Assembly: GCF_001456955.1 (NCBI RefSeq) | Contig: NZ_KQ758467.1 | Coordinates: 186,001-250,000 of the forward strand | Source: Microbacterium enclense | Lineage (GTDB): Bacteria > Actinomycetota > Actinomycetes > Actinomycetales > Microbacteriaceae | Direction of reading: 5' to 3' | Length of the DNA stretch: 64,000 nt | Part shown: one piece after another, positions 25,332-34,336 of the stretch | How positions within the stretch are numbered: the stretch's first letter is position 1 | Layout: each line of letters begins with the position of its first letter | Translations under genes and position numbers: made by a program | Notes under the pieces: generated by a model | The model's input: the letters and a program-made list of their open reading frames with translations, nothing else | Told to the model about the DNA's origin: nothing | Database searches by the model: none

Positions 25332-28300
25332 ATGGGTCGAACCCTGCGTTCAGTCGCGGCCATTTCGCTGGCCGGACTGCTCACCGCCACTGGAGCCACG
25401 GCCGTCCAGGCCGCCGACGTGGGCGAGGCGGTGACGCCCCCCACACCCATCGAATCCGCCACGGGTCGCTACATCGTCGTGCTCGACGAGGCCCCTGTCG
25501 CCACCTACGGTGGCGGAGAGCCGGGCCTGGATGCCACGAAGTCCGACGACGCCAAGCTCGATCCCGATTCACCCGCCGCGCGCGAGTACTCGGCGTTCCT
25601 CGAGCAGCGCCAGCAAGACATCGCCGACGAGGCGGGCGTACGCCCCGAGACGACCTACACCGTCGCGGTCAACGGCTTCAGCGCCTCGATGGACCCGAAC
25701 CAGGCGGCCAAGCTCGCCGCGACCGAGGGCGTGCAGAAGGTCGTCCCCGACGAGATCCGCCATCCGCACGCGGTCCCCTCGACCGAGTTCCTCGGTCTCG
25801 AGGGCGACAACGGCGTCTGGCAGCGGGTCGGCGGCACGGATGCCGCGGGTGAGGGCGTCGTCGTCGGTGTGATCGACACCGGTATCGCGCCCGAGAACCC
25901 GGCCTTCGCGGGAGAGCCGCTGGGGACCACCGCCGGCGACGAGCCGTACCTGGACGGCAACGACGTCGTCTTCCGCAAGGGCGACGGCTCCGACTTCCGC
26001 TCGCCCCGCGTGGCCGAGGGCAATGGCTGGTCGCTGTCGGACTACTCCACCAAGCTCGTCGGCGCCCGCTACTTCGACACCGGCGCCGCGGCATCCGGCT
26101 TCACCTTCGAGGCCGACTACGTCTCGCCCCGCGACGGCGACACGCACGGGTCGCACACGGCGAGCACCGCCGCGGGCAACCTCGGTGTCGAGGCCGACGT
26201 CGAGGGCCTCGACTTCGGCGCGATCTCGGGCGTCGCCCCGGCCGCCAAGGTGGCCGCGTACAAGGCGTGCTGGGCGGGCCCCGACCCGCTCGTGACGACC
26301 GACGACGTCTGCGCCCTGAGCGACCTGCTCAGCGCGATCAACGCGGCGGTCGACGACAACGTCGACGTCATCAACTACTCCATCGGCGGCGGGGCGGCCA
26401 GCTCCACCTTCGCCCTCGAGGACCAGGCGTTCTTCAACGCCGCGGCGGCCGGCGTCTTCGTCGCGGTCTCCGCGGGCAACTCGGGCCCCGACGCGTCGAC
26501 GGCCGACCACGCCTCGCCCTGGTACACCACGGTCGCGGCATCCACGATCCCGACGTACGAGGGAACGGTGACGCTGCCGAACGGCTTCGAAGCCGCCGGC
26601 GCGTCCATCTCGGTGCCCGCCGACCAGAACGTCACGGCCCCCGTGGTCTACGCGGGTGACATCGCGGCATCCGGAACCGACGCCGCGAACGCGGCCCTCT
26701 GCCTGTTGGGCTCGCTCGACCCCGCCCAGGCCGCGGGCAAGATCGTCGTGTGCGACCGCGGGCAGAACGCCCGTGTCGAGAAGTCGCAGGCCGTGAAGGA
26801 CGCCGGGGGCGTGGGCATGATCCTCGTCAACGTCACCCCCGCCTCGGTCGACAACGACTTCCACTCCGTGCCGACCGTGCACCTCGACGCGCAGTACCGC
26901 GAGGCGCTGCTGTCGTACGTGCGCGAGACCCCGGATGCCACGGCCACCCTCATCGGTGAGAACATCACCGACGACGTGACCCCGACGCCGCAGGTCGCGG
27001 GCTTCTCGAGCCGCGGACCGATGCTGGCCGACGGCAGCGACATCCTCAAGCCCGACGTCTCGGCGCCCGGTGTGGCCATCCTCGCCGCGGCGGCCAACGC
27101 ACCCGGTGCCGACCCGGCGTTCGAGTTCCTCTCGGGCACGTCGATGTCGTCGCCGCACGTCGCCGGTCTCGCCGCCCTGTACCTCGGAGAGCGACCGCTG
27201 GCCACGCCCGCCGAGGTGAAGTCGGCGATGATGACCACCGCCTACGACACCGTGGATGCTGAGAACGCGCCCGCCCCGGACCCGTTCGCGCAGGGTGCCG
27301 GTCACGTCGACCCCACGAAGTACTTCGACCCGGGTCTGCTGTACCTGAACGGTTCCGCCGACTGGGCGGCCTTCCTGCAGGGCAAGGGGCTGTACGACTT
27401 CGGTGTCGAGCCGATCGACGGCAGCGACCTCAACCTCGCCTCGATCTCGATCGGTTCGCTGGCCAAGCCCCAGACGATCACCCGCACGGTGACCTCGACG
27501 CAGGCCGGCACGTTCTCGGCATCCATCGACGTTCCCGGGGTGGATGCCGTGGTGGAGCCGTCGACGCTGGAGTTCACCGACGCCGACCAGGAGAAGACCT
27601 TCACGGTCACCTTCACCCGCACGACGGCCGCGGCCGAGCAGTGGTCGACCGGCTTCCTCACGTGGACGAGTGGTGACACCCAGGTGCGTTCGCCGATCGC
27701 GATCCGTCCCGCGACGGCCGAGGCGCCGGCCGAGGTCTCGGGCACCGGTCTGTCGGGCGCGACGAGCGTGGAGATCCTCCCCGGGATCACCGGCGAGCTG
27801 CCGCTGAACCTGTCGGGCCTGACCGCCGAGACGCTGCTGACCGACCCCGACAACCCCGTCGAGGGGCACAGCGGGAATGAGGCCTCCGGCGACGAAGACG
27901 GCTACGTCCGGTGGATCGTCGACGTGCCCGAGGGAACCACCCTCTCGCGCTTCGATCTCGACTCGTCCGACGATGACGGCAGCGACCTCGACCTGTTCGT
28001 CTCGCGCGTCGTGAGCCCCGACGACCTGCGGTACTACGAGCGGTTCACCTCGGCGACGGCCTCGGCCGACGAGCAGGTGTCGCTGCCCAACCCCACCCCG
28101 GGTACGTATCTCGTCGAGGCGAACGTGTACTCGTTCACCGCGCCGTTCACGTGGGACATGACCTACGCCAACGTCGCGCCCGAGGGGGAGGGCCAGCTCA
28201 CGGCCGCGCCCGACCCGCTGACGGTGGAGCAGGGCACGCCGGTGTCGTACGAGCTGTCGTGGCAGGGCCTCACGCCCGACACGCGCTACCTCGGCGTGGT

Positions 28301-28904
28301 GCAGTACGGCGACTCCGAGGTGCAGACCGTGCTCACGGTCGACGCCGGAGAGGCGGCCCCGGTGGCCGTGGAGGCGCCGACCGTGTCGGGCACCGTGGCC
28401 ATCAACCGCACCCTGCGTGCCACCCCCGGCACGTGGGATCCCGCCGACGTGACCACGACGTATCAGTGGCTGCGCGACGGCGAACCCATCCAGGGCGCGA
28501 CCTCGCAGAGCTACCGCGTGCAGCGTGCCGACCTCGGTCGGGTCATCAGCGTGCGGGTGACCGCGACGTCTGCGGCCACGGGTCTCTCGGGCACGGCCGA
28601 CAGTGAGGGTGTGGCATCCGTCGTCACCTCGCGCACCGAGGTGACCGTGAGCCCGTGGGTCGGGCGCACCACCGACACGTACAAGGTCAACGTGAAGATC
28701 CGTCCCGCCGGCGGTCCCGCGGCGACCGGCGATGTGGTCGTCACGGTCGCGGGCAAGGCCTACTCCGCCACCCTGCAGGGCGGTGCCGCGACGATCACCC
28801 TCGACCCGCAGACCCGCGGCGCGAAGACCGTCAAGGTCGAGTACGGCGGCAGCGCCACCGTGCAGCCGTCGAGCGCGAGCAGCGCGTTCATCGTGCTGCG
28901 GTAG
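25332..28904 (+). CDS. Secreted subtilisin-like serine protease (S8) with PA and C-terminal beta domains
   Basis: 1190 aa from ATG 25332. A Sec signal peptide (about 1-28, ending VQAAD) is followed by an I9 propeptide (about 40-150). The catalytic triad is Asp182 (VVGVIDTGIAP), His272 (DTHGSHTAS) and Ser604 (SGTSMSSPHVAGL). A protease-associated insert (GKIVVCDRGQNARVEKSQAVKDAGGVGMILVN) lies near 470-505. Downstream are a Fn3-like domain, a PPC-like domain (SRFDLDSSDDDGSDLDLFV), an Ig-like domain (GTWDPADVTTTYQWLRDGEPIQGA) and a final beta domain. It digests extracellular protein. No anchor is visible, so it is probably released. Monocistronic, with a hairpin 100 bp downstream. Confidence 0.95.
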   Translation: MGRTLRSVAAISLAGLLTATGATAVQAADVGEAVTPPTPIESATGRYIVVLDEAPVATYGGGEPGLDATKSDDAKLDPDSPAAREYSAFLEQRQQDIADEAGVRPETTYTVAVNGFSASMDPNQAAKLAATEGVQKVVPDEIRHPHAVPSTEFLGLEGDNGVWQRVGGTDAAGEGVVVGVIDTGIAPENPAFAGEPLGTTAGDEPYLDGNDVVFRKGDGSDFRSPRVAEGNGWSLSDYSTKLVGARYFDTGAAASGFTFEADYVSPRDGDTHGSHTASTAAGNLGVEADVEGLDFGAISGVAPAAKVAAYKACWAGPDPLVTTDDVCALSDLLSAINAAVDDNVDVINYSIGGGAASSTFALEDQAFFNAAAAGVFVAVSAGNSGPDASTADHASPWYTTVAASTIPTYEGTVTLPNGFEAAGASISVPADQNVTAPVVYAGDIAASGTDAANAALCLLGSLDPAQAAGKIVVCDRGQNARVEKSQAVKDAGGVGMILVNVTPASVDNDFHSVPTVHLDAQYREALLSYVRETPDATATLIGENITDDVTPTPQVAGFSSRGPMLADGSDILKPDVSAPGVAILAAAANAPGADPAFEFLSGTSMSSPHVAGLAALYLGERPLATPAEVKSAMMTTAYDTVDAENAPAPDPFAQGAGHVDPTKYFDPGLLYLNGSADWAAFLQGKGLYDFGVEPIDGSDLNLASISIGSLAKPQTITRTVTSTQAGTFSASIDVPGVDAVVEPSTLEFTDADQEKTFTVTFTRTTAAAEQWSTGFLTWTSGDTQVRSPIAIRPATAEAPAEVSGTGLSGATSVEILPGITGELPLNLSGLTAETLLTDPDNPVEGHSGNEASGDEDGYVRWIVDVPEGTTLSRFDLDSSDDDGSDLDLFVSRVVSPDDLRYYERFTSATASADEQVSLPNPTPGTYLVEANVYSFTAPFTWDMTYANVAPEGEGQLTAAPDPLTVEQGTPVSYELSWQGLTPDTRYLGVVQYGDSEVQTVLTVDAGEAAPVAVEAPTVSGTVAINRTLRATPGTWDPADVTTTYQWLRDGEPIQGATSQSYRVQRADLGRVISVRVTATSAATGLSGTADSEGVASVVTSRTEVTVSPWVGRTTDTYKVNVKIRPAGGPAATGDVVVTVAGKAYSATLQGGAATITLDPQTRGAKTVKVEYGGSATVQPSSASSAFIVLR

Positions 28905-29006
28905 TCACCGCTCCCGCACTGCGGCGTCCGGGCTTCGGCTCGGGCGCCGCAGTGCGTCATGCCGGCGAGGCCGCGGGTGCGAAGGAGACGCGCGGGGGGA
29001 GAGGTC

Positions 29007-29052
29007 GCTGAGCCTGTCGAAGCGACCGGGGTGCGCGTCGACGGGCTCAGCC
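29007..29052. terminator. Hairpin of the GAGCCTGTCGA repeat family between convergent genes
   Basis: GCTGAGCCTGTCGA (29007-29020) pairs with TCGACGGGCTCAGC (29039-29052), with one G:U. It lies between the subtilase and DUF916 genes, which converge, so it could stop transcription from both sides. Same family as the repeats at 10760-10914. Confidence 0.65.
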
Positions 29053-29063
29053 TTCTCGGGAGG

Positions 29064-30107
29064 TCAGACGCGGGGCCGGCCGTCTGAAGCGACCGTCGAC
29101 ACGGCGTCCTCGAACGTCGATGGCCGGAGCGCCGCGCGCACCAGACGGCGGCGGTCCGCGAGGTACCACCAGATCAGCCCGGCCACGAAGGCTGCGAGCA
29201 GTAGCTGCGACCACGGAATCGCGACCGACGTCGACCGCGCATCGCTCACCGTGGCGTTCTCCAGCGGGGTGCCGTCGACGACGGCGGCCGGGGCGAGCGT
29301 CATGTCGACCGAATACCAGCCGAGCGGCCACAAGCCGGGAACGTCGAGTGACGACGCCCGGGTCTCGCCCGGGGCCGTCTCGTCGAGGACGGCACCCTCG
29401 ACGTCGCGGGCGAAAAGGCCGAACGGCCCCGCGATGCGGAACGTCGGCGTTGCTCCGAGGCGCGTGTTGCCGACATTCTCGATGCGATAGTCGATGCGCA
29501 GTCCGCCGGACTGGAACGGGTTCCACGAGGAATCGAAGGTCGAGGTCACTCCGGCGGACAGGGCGACGGACAACTCGCCGGTCACTCTCGTGAGCACCCG
29601 GAAGCCGACTCGGGACTCGAGGCCGACCTGCGAGTCACCCCTGCTGACGACACTGGCCGCAACACCCGCGAGGTGGTCGCCCGGGGTCGCATCCTCGGGC
29701 ACCGATACGGTGAAGGGGACGACGGCCGTCTGCCCGCCCGCGACGTCGACCGACTCCGCGATATCGATCCACAACCCCGCGTCGGTCGATTCCCGATCGC
29801 TGGGAAGGATGTTGAAGCGACCGTTCGCGGTGAAGTAGCCGTCCGCCGCCGACAGGCGGAACGTGACGTCCTGCGTCCCATGATTCGTCACCGTGAGGCT
29901 TTCGGTCTCCTGCGTACCCGGGTCGAGATCCAGCTCCACCCAGGCTCTGCCATCCGGCCCGTCGGCATCGCCGGGACGCACGGACCACGTCGTCGACGCG
30001 TCGGCGGTGTCGGTCGTGGCCGCTGCGCCGACCGCCTGGACGGCGCCGGCCGGCACGAGGAACGCCGTGGCGACGGCGAATGCAGCGAGCGAACGGAGAA
30101 GATTCAT
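29064..30107 (-). CDS. DUF916 / WxL-interacting-type surface protein with C-terminal membrane anchor
   Basis: 347 aa. A Sec signal (MNLLRSLAAFAVATAFLVPAGAVQAVGA) leads into a DUF916-like beta-sandwich of about 150 residues: TTWSVRPGDADGPDGRAWVELDLDPGTQ, LTVTNHGTQDVTFRLSAADGYFT, GLWIDIAESVDVAGGQTAVVPFTVSVPEDATPGDHLAGVAAS. A second sandwich follows, then a membrane helix (WSQLLLAAFVAGLIWWYL) and a basic tail. In firmicutes this family binds peptidoglycan and partners WxL proteins. Here it is the last gene of the minus-strand cluster, 10 bp after lacI, in a locus that also encodes a WxL-like protein, so a partnership is a reasonable inference. Confidence 0.85.
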   Translation of the reverse strand: MNLLRSLAAFAVATAFLVPAGAVQAVGAAATTDTADASTTWSVRPGDADGPDGRAWVELDLDPGTQETESLTVTNHGTQDVTFRLSAADGYFTANGRFNILPSDRESTDAGLWIDIAESVDVAGGQTAVVPFTVSVPEDATPGDHLAGVAASVVSRGDSQVGLESRVGFRVLTRVTGELSVALSAGVTSTFDSSWNPFQSGGLRIDYRIENVGNTRLGATPTFRIAGPFGLFARDVEGAVLDETAPGETRASSLDVPGLWPLGWYSVDMTLAPAAVVDGTPLENATVSDARSTSVAIPWSQLLLAAFVAGLIWWYLADRRRLVRAALRPSTFEDAVSTVASDGRPRV

Positions 30108-30117
30108 CGTCAGATGC

Positions 30118-31140
30118 CTACTTTCCTCGTCGTGAGCGGGTCGAGTTCCGGACGGTCAGAACGGGCTCGATCGTGTCGTGTGTGGGGTCGATGTCACCCT
30201 CGATCGCATCGATGATCTGCTGAAGGGCCAATTTCCCCAGCGCCTCGAAGTCCTGCCGAACGGTGGTGAGAGGGGGCAGGAAATGGCGGGCATCCGACAG
30301 GTCGTCGAAGCCCACGATGCTGATCTGAGAGGGGACATCTATCCCGCGTTCCTGCAGCCCGTGAATGGCTCCGAGTGCGATCTGATCGTTCGCAGCGAAG
30401 ATCGCCGTGGTGTCGCCCCAGTCGGTCGTCTTCGCGACGTCGTACCCGAAATCAGACGTCCAGTCCCCGGCGATCCTCAGTCCACGGGTGAGGCCGGCTT
30501 CGTCCTGCGCCTCCTGCCACCCTTGATCGCGTTCTCTTGCGTCGTACCAGTCCTGTGGGCCCGCGAGATGAGCGATCGAGCGATGGCCTCCGGCGATGAG
30601 ATGCTCGACGGCGAGTCTTGCTCCTGCCCGCTGGTCCATGCCGACGGTGTGCCAGTCGGAGTCGGCCTCGGCTTTGATGACGATGGTGGGAAGGGCCGGG
30701 CTCCGTCTGCGCAGAGTGTCGAGAGATGAAGCACGAGGGGCGATGATGCACAACGCGTCGACTCCCTGAGCGACCAGTTCCCTGACACCGGAGTCCATCT
30801 GCGAGTCGGAGTCGTCGCCGATGGAGAAGGCGCTCACCGCGTAACCGAATCCGCGGGCCGCTTTCTCGAGGGCTCGAAGGGTGTTGTTCGGACCGTTCTG
30901 GACGGTTTCGTCGATGACGACGCCGATTCTTCTCGTGCGACGTGTGGCCAGAGCCCGGGCAATCGAACTCGGGGTGTACTGCATCTCTTCGATGGCCTGG
31001 AGGACACGGGATCGGGTCGCTTCCCGAATACTGGAATGCCCGTTGATCACCCTCGACACCGTCATGTGCGAGACGCCCGCACGGTAAGCCACGTCGTACA
31101 TGCTCGGCTGTTGTCGCATGGGTGGGTGATTGCGGGACAT
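30118..31140 (-). CDS. LacI-family transcriptional repressor, probable controller of the GH43/Tat cluster
   Basis: 340 aa. The DNA-binding head is textbook: MYDVAYRAGVSHMTVSRVINGHSSIREATRSRVLQAIEEMQYTPSSIARALATRR. The periplasmic-binding-protein-like effector domain follows (RIGVVIDETVQNGPNN, DALCIIAPRASS, GGHRSIAHLAGP, AIFAANDQIALGAIHGLQERG, GFDDLSDARHFLPPLTTVRQD). A sugar inducer is expected by family. It lies just after the GH43 genes and 10 bp before the DUF916 gene. The perfect GTTAGCGCTAAC site in front of tatA is the best candidate operator. The start could also be ATG 31119. Confidence 0.93.
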   Translation of the reverse strand: MSRNHPPMRQQPSMYDVAYRAGVSHMTVSRVINGHSSIREATRSRVLQAIEEMQYTPSSIARALATRRTRRIGVVIDETVQNGPNNTLRALEKAARGFGYAVSAFSIGDDSDSQMDSGVRELVAQGVDALCIIAPRASSLDTLRRRSPALPTIVIKAEADSDWHTVGMDQRAGARLAVEHLIAGGHRSIAHLAGPQDWYDARERDQGWQEAQDEAGLTRGLRIAGDWTSDFGYDVAKTTDWGDTTAIFAANDQIALGAIHGLQERGIDVPSQISIVGFDDLSDARHFLPPLTTVRQDFEALGKLALQQIIDAIEGDIDPTHDTIEPVLTVRNSTRSRRGK

Positions 31141-31158
31141 CGGTGGTGTTTCCGGTTG

Positions 31159-31190
31159 GGGGGTGGGGTGCAGGAGTGCGCCCCACCCCC
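31159..31190 (-). terminator. Hairpin between the GH43 block and lacI
   Basis: Arms 31159-31171 and 31178-31190 (13 bp, one G:U) built on GGGGTGGGG/CCCCACCCC. It lies 19 bases after the stop of the 51-aa WxL-like remnant. A similar GGGTGGGG hairpin follows the full-length WxL-like gene (33646-33683). Confidence 0.6.
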
Positions 31191-31209
31191 TTTCTCTGGT
31201 GTGCGGGCG

Positions 31210-31365
31210 TCAGCCGTCGAACAGTGACGGTGTCAGGGTCGACGTGTACGTGCCGGGGGTGACCTCGTTGCCCACCTGAGGGGAGAGCTCGGCGTCTGCC
31301 GACCATTCCCCGCAGGCGAGATCGGCGGCGGCAGCTTCGTTGCCCCGAACGCCACGTTCGAGCAT
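31210..31365 (-). pseudogene. 51-aa remnant of a WxL-like surface protein gene
   Basis: ATG 31365 overlaps the GH43 stop (TGATG). The product contains AAADLACGEWSADAELSPQ, then EVTPGTYTSTLTPSLFDG. This matches the C-terminus of the full-length protein encoded at 33687-34301 (GGVWSADAQLFLRVP, VAPGSYASLLTLSLFE). It lacks a signal peptide and most of the domain, so it is probably what remains of a duplicated copy after a deletion. It may still be translated by coupling. Confidence 0.7.
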
Positions 31366-33407
31366 CAGGCGGTCGGGAACGCGCCGTACGAGGCCGTCTT
31401 GGTGATGGTTCGCGTCGATCCATCAGACATGTTGGTCACCACCGCGGTCGCTTCTCCCCCGTCGATACGGGCGGCGCGGCTGTTGAAGGTGACGCTCGCC
31501 GTCTTGCCCGGCGCGACGGCCTTGAACGTCTTCTCACCGAACGCAGACGTCAGAACCACATCCACCGGCACCGAGTCGTTGTTCTTCGCCGCCATGGTCA
31601 GGTGCACTTTCCCGCCGATGGACCTCGCATCCGCCGAGACGTCCACCTTCAACGCGGGCGGTGCCGGCGGCAGGGAGGAGTTCTCGATGACGCGGTACTG
31701 GAAGTCGCGGAAGACCGCATTGCCCGAGCCGTACGCGTACAGCCCCAGACGCAGCCCCTCTGTCGGCGGACGGTCCCTCGCCACGTTGTGGTGGTAGCCG
31801 CTGATCTCCAGGTTGGAGTTGGTCTTCGTCCAGTTCTGGCCGTCCGTGCTGCTGTACATGACCAGGTCGTGGTGCAGGTTCATGACTTTCAACCAGATGG
31901 TTCCGGTCGAGACGGCGAGACCGTTGCCGGGGCCCGAGCCCTTGGCGTAGGTGGTCACGCGCTGACCGTTGTAGCCGATCCCGGCGAAGAGTGCCTGATC
32001 GACGAAGAGCATGATGCCGGCTTCGGTGGCGCCCGCCAGGCTGATCTGAATGGTCGCTTCATAGGCGCGATCGCCCGGGACGATCGTCAGAGGCGAACTC
32101 GTCGCGTAGGAGGTTCCCTTGGCCTGCAGAGTCAGCGCGTTGTCGGCGAAGCTCGCACGGTTCGATTCGCCACTCGCCGCATCCGCGAAGCGCCACTGGG
32201 TGCCGATGTTGTTCTTCGAGAAGTCATCCGACATGGGCTGACCGTCGGGATTGACGTTCGACCCGCCCTGCGGCATCGCGATGGGTTTGGTCAAGTCCTT
32301 CACCGTGGCTCGCAGCCAGCCGTCCTCGGTCCACTCGAGAGGCTCCAGGATGGCCTGTCGGCCGAGGGTGCGGTAGCCGTTCTCGTACGCGTGGTACATG
32401 ATCCAGGGCTTCTTGTCGGGACCTTCGACGACTGTTCCGTGACCGCGCGACCACCAGGGGTCGTTCCGGCGGGAGGTGCGGATGAGAGGGGAGTTGGGGT
32501 CGTTCTCCCACGGGCCGTTGATCGACTTCGACCGTGCGACGACGACCATGTGGCTGGTGGGCGGCCCATAGGTTCCGCCCTGACCGACGATCATGTAGAA
32601 GTAGTCGCCGCGACGGTGGATCTTCGGGCCCTCGAGCGCGAAGCCTTCGTCGATCCAGACGGGCGGGTAGGCGGTGCGAGGGTACTGCCACCCCGCGTAG
32701 ACGGTCTCCATCGGACCGGCGGACGTGAGGCCGTCGTCGGTCAGCTGCATCCGTCGGCCGCCACCGAAGAACAGGTAGCGCTTGCCGTCCTCGCCGACAC
32801 CATGGCCGGGGTCGAGTGCGTTGCCGCCCTCGATCTTGACGGGTGCGCTCCAGGCTCCATCGATGTCGTCCGTGTAGACGACGTACGTGCCGAGACCCGT
32901 CGCTCCGAGCACCGCCGCGTAGATGTAGAAGCGGTCGCCGACCTTGACGATGGACGGTGCGAGCACGTTGCCGATGCGTTCGGTGAGAGCGGATCCGACC
33001 TTGCGCCAGTTGACGAGGTCGCGCGAGTGCCACACCAGGAGCCCGGGCAGCTCGTCGAATGTCGACATGGTCAGGTAGTAGTCGGAGCCGTCCTTGACGA
33101 TGTCAGGGTCGGTGAGCTGGCCGGCGATGACGGGGTTCAGGTAGGTGCCATCGCCGAGATCCGCCTTCCTCTGACCGTCGTATCCTGTGCTCCAACGAAG
33201 GTTGTACCCCCACCCGTCGTAGTCGCTGGGGCTCGGGTCCGTGCCGGTGCGCGAACTCATCACGCGAGGAGGGGCCGCGATGACGGGTGCAGCCGCAAGC
33301 GCTGCCGGAGCCGCGGCTGATGCTGTCTGCGGAAGAAGGGTGGATCCGACCAGTCCGGCCGCACCCGCCATTCCAAACTTGATCACGCTACGCCGTGATG
33401 TCTCCAT
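31365..33407 (-). CDS. Tat-exported glycoside hydrolase family 43 enzyme (arabinanase/xylosidase-like)
   Basis: 680 aa. A Tat signal (SRRSVIKFG, then GMAGAAGLVGSTLL, cleavage near ASA) precedes a five-bladed GH43 propeller: LTDPDIVKDGSDYYLTMSTF with the likely catalytic base Asp100, a central Asp (NALDPGHG, about 199) and the likely acid Glu259 (FALEGPKIHRRGDYFYMIVGQ). Residues about 400-580 form a laminin/concanavalin-like beta-sandwich typical of GH43 C-terminal modules. The last 95 residues form a beta domain shared with the other GH43 here (KTASVTFNSRAARIDGGEATAVV). It should cleave arabinan, xylan or a related side chain outside the cell. It is followed without a gap by the 51-aa remnant. 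Confidence 0.92.
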   Translation of the reverse strand: METSRRSVIKFGMAGAAGLVGSTLLPQTASAAAPAALAAAPVIAAPPRVMSSRTGTDPSPSDYDGWGYNLRWSTGYDGQRKADLGDGTYLNPVIAGQLTDPDIVKDGSDYYLTMSTFDELPGLLVWHSRDLVNWRKVGSALTERIGNVLAPSIVKVGDRFYIYAAVLGATGLGTYVVYTDDIDGAWSAPVKIEGGNALDPGHGVGEDGKRYLFFGGGRRMQLTDDGLTSAGPMETVYAGWQYPRTAYPPVWIDEGFALEGPKIHRRGDYFYMIVGQGGTYGPPTSHMVVVARSKSINGPWENDPNSPLIRTSRRNDPWWSRGHGTVVEGPDKKPWIMYHAYENGYRTLGRQAILEPLEWTEDGWLRATVKDLTKPIAMPQGGSNVNPDGQPMSDDFSKNNIGTQWRFADAASGESNRASFADNALTLQAKGTSYATSSPLTIVPGDRAYEATIQISLAGATEAGIMLFVDQALFAGIGYNGQRVTTYAKGSGPGNGLAVSTGTIWLKVMNLHHDLVMYSSTDGQNWTKTNSNLEISGYHHNVARDRPPTEGLRLGLYAYGSGNAVFRDFQYRVIENSSLPPAPPALKVDVSADARSIGGKVHLTMAAKNNDSVPVDVVLTSAFGEKTFKAVAPGKTASVTFNSRAARIDGGEATAVVTNMSDGSTRTITKTASYGAFPTA

Positions 33408-33645
33408 GTGATTTTGCCTTTCGGGTAATTGTGTGCGAGTCGCACCGTTGTGGCGAATGCCTTTCGGCAGTCGCTCTTGCGCTCGTGGTTTTTATTGGCT
33501 GAATGTCGCGGGGCGAATTACAATTTCGCCGGTTTCGCGGTCACGGATGGGTTCTCCACCGTCGCGGTCGCCGCATTCGCATAGCGCAAGCCGCTGTCCG
33601 CATTCCGCGCCGAAGAATAGTGACTGCCGTCCGAGGGGAGCCCCG
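33408..33645 (-). other. AT-richer spacer upstream of the first GH43 gene
   Basis: The roughly 240 bp ahead of this GH43 start are AT-richer than the genes around them, with a GAAAGG site before ATG 33407 and a GTGCGA-G-TCGCAC palindrome (33433-33445). An internal promoter is possible, but I see no convincing -35/-10 pair and no second GTTAGCGCTAAC. Confidence 0.35.
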
Positions 33646-33683
33646 CGGTCGGGTGGGGACGACGATCCGCCCCCACCCGACCG
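33646..33683 (-). terminator. Perfect 13-bp-arm hairpin after the WxL-like gene
   Basis: CGGTCGGGTGGGG (33646-33658) and CCCCACCCGACCG (33671-33683) pair perfectly. It lies 3 bases after the stop on the minus strand. No T-run follows, so it may lower rather than abolish readthrough into the downstream GH43 gene, or stabilise the upstream mRNA. Confidence 0.65.
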
Positions 33684-33686
33684 GTC

Positions 33687-34301
33687 TCACTCGAACAGCG
33701 AGAGGGTGAGCAGCGACGCGTACGATCCCGGGGCGACGGTCGTCGGTACGCGCAGGAAGAGCTGCGCGTCCGCGGACCAGACGCCGCCGGCCTCCGCAGC
33801 CTCGGCGGACTCGCCGAGGAACAGCAGCTCCTGGTCGACCAGCCCGGGCTGGTCCTCCATCGCCGTCCCGACGGTGTTGCCCACGCTGACGAAGGACTCG
33901 CCCTCGCCGGCCAGCAGCTCGGGCGTCCAGCCCAAGTGCTCGGCCGGAAGCGGCGTCGTCCCCTCATCGGAGGACGTGAAATCGCTCGCCGAGCCGACGA
34001 CCGACCAGAACGCCCCGTCGGGGATCTGTGCGGCGTCGCGGGTGTCGGTGACGGTGACCGTCGGCAGCGTGCCCGTGAACTGGCGCACCAGGTCGGTCGA
34101 TCCGTCCTCGGTCAACGTCGCGGAATCGCCGGCGACGCTGAGGGCGAGGACGCCGGGGACCTCGATGGGCTGGACGTCGACGGTGATGTCGACATCTGCC
34201 CCCTCCGCCGCCGCAGCCGACGCGACCGCCGAACCGGCAGCCGTGACGATCGCCACGCCGAGCGCGGCGGTGGCGACGCGCAGACCATATGACTTGTTCA
34301 T
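33687..34301 (-). CDS. Secreted WxL-domain-like surface protein
   Basis: 204 aa from ATG 34301. A Sec signal (MNKSYGLRVATAALGVAIVTAAGSAVASAAAA) precedes a beta-rich mature protein: DVDITVDVQPIEVPGVLALSV, TVTVTDTRDAAQIPDGAFWSVVGSASDFT and, at the end, FLRVPTTVAPGSYASLLTLSLFE. The TDTR...WSVVGSASDF block followed by a terminal APGSY..LLTLSL strand has the layout of WxL cell-wall-binding domains (usually DTRG...GWTL... and a final TWTL), though the second W is missing. With the DUF916 protein of this cluster it could form a surface scaffold. It lies 35 bp downstream of the second GH43 gene. The WxL assignment is my inference. Confidence 0.7.
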   Translation of the reverse strand: MNKSYGLRVATAALGVAIVTAAGSAVASAAAAEGADVDITVDVQPIEVPGVLALSVAGDSATLTEDGSTDLVRQFTGTLPTVTVTDTRDAAQIPDGAFWSVVGSASDFTSSDEGTTPLPAEHLGWTPELLAGEGESFVSVGNTVGTAMEDQPGLVDQELLFLGESAEAAEAGGVWSADAQLFLRVPTTVAPGSYASLLTLSLFE

Positions 34302-34336
34302 CTGTTCTCTTTCGTTGGTGGTCGAAATGGGGCGGA

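Noticed and set aside
25569..27869. 766-codon minus-strand frame opposite the subtilase
   Set aside because: Gly/Arg/Val shadow with no homology; the subtilase triad is on the plus strand.
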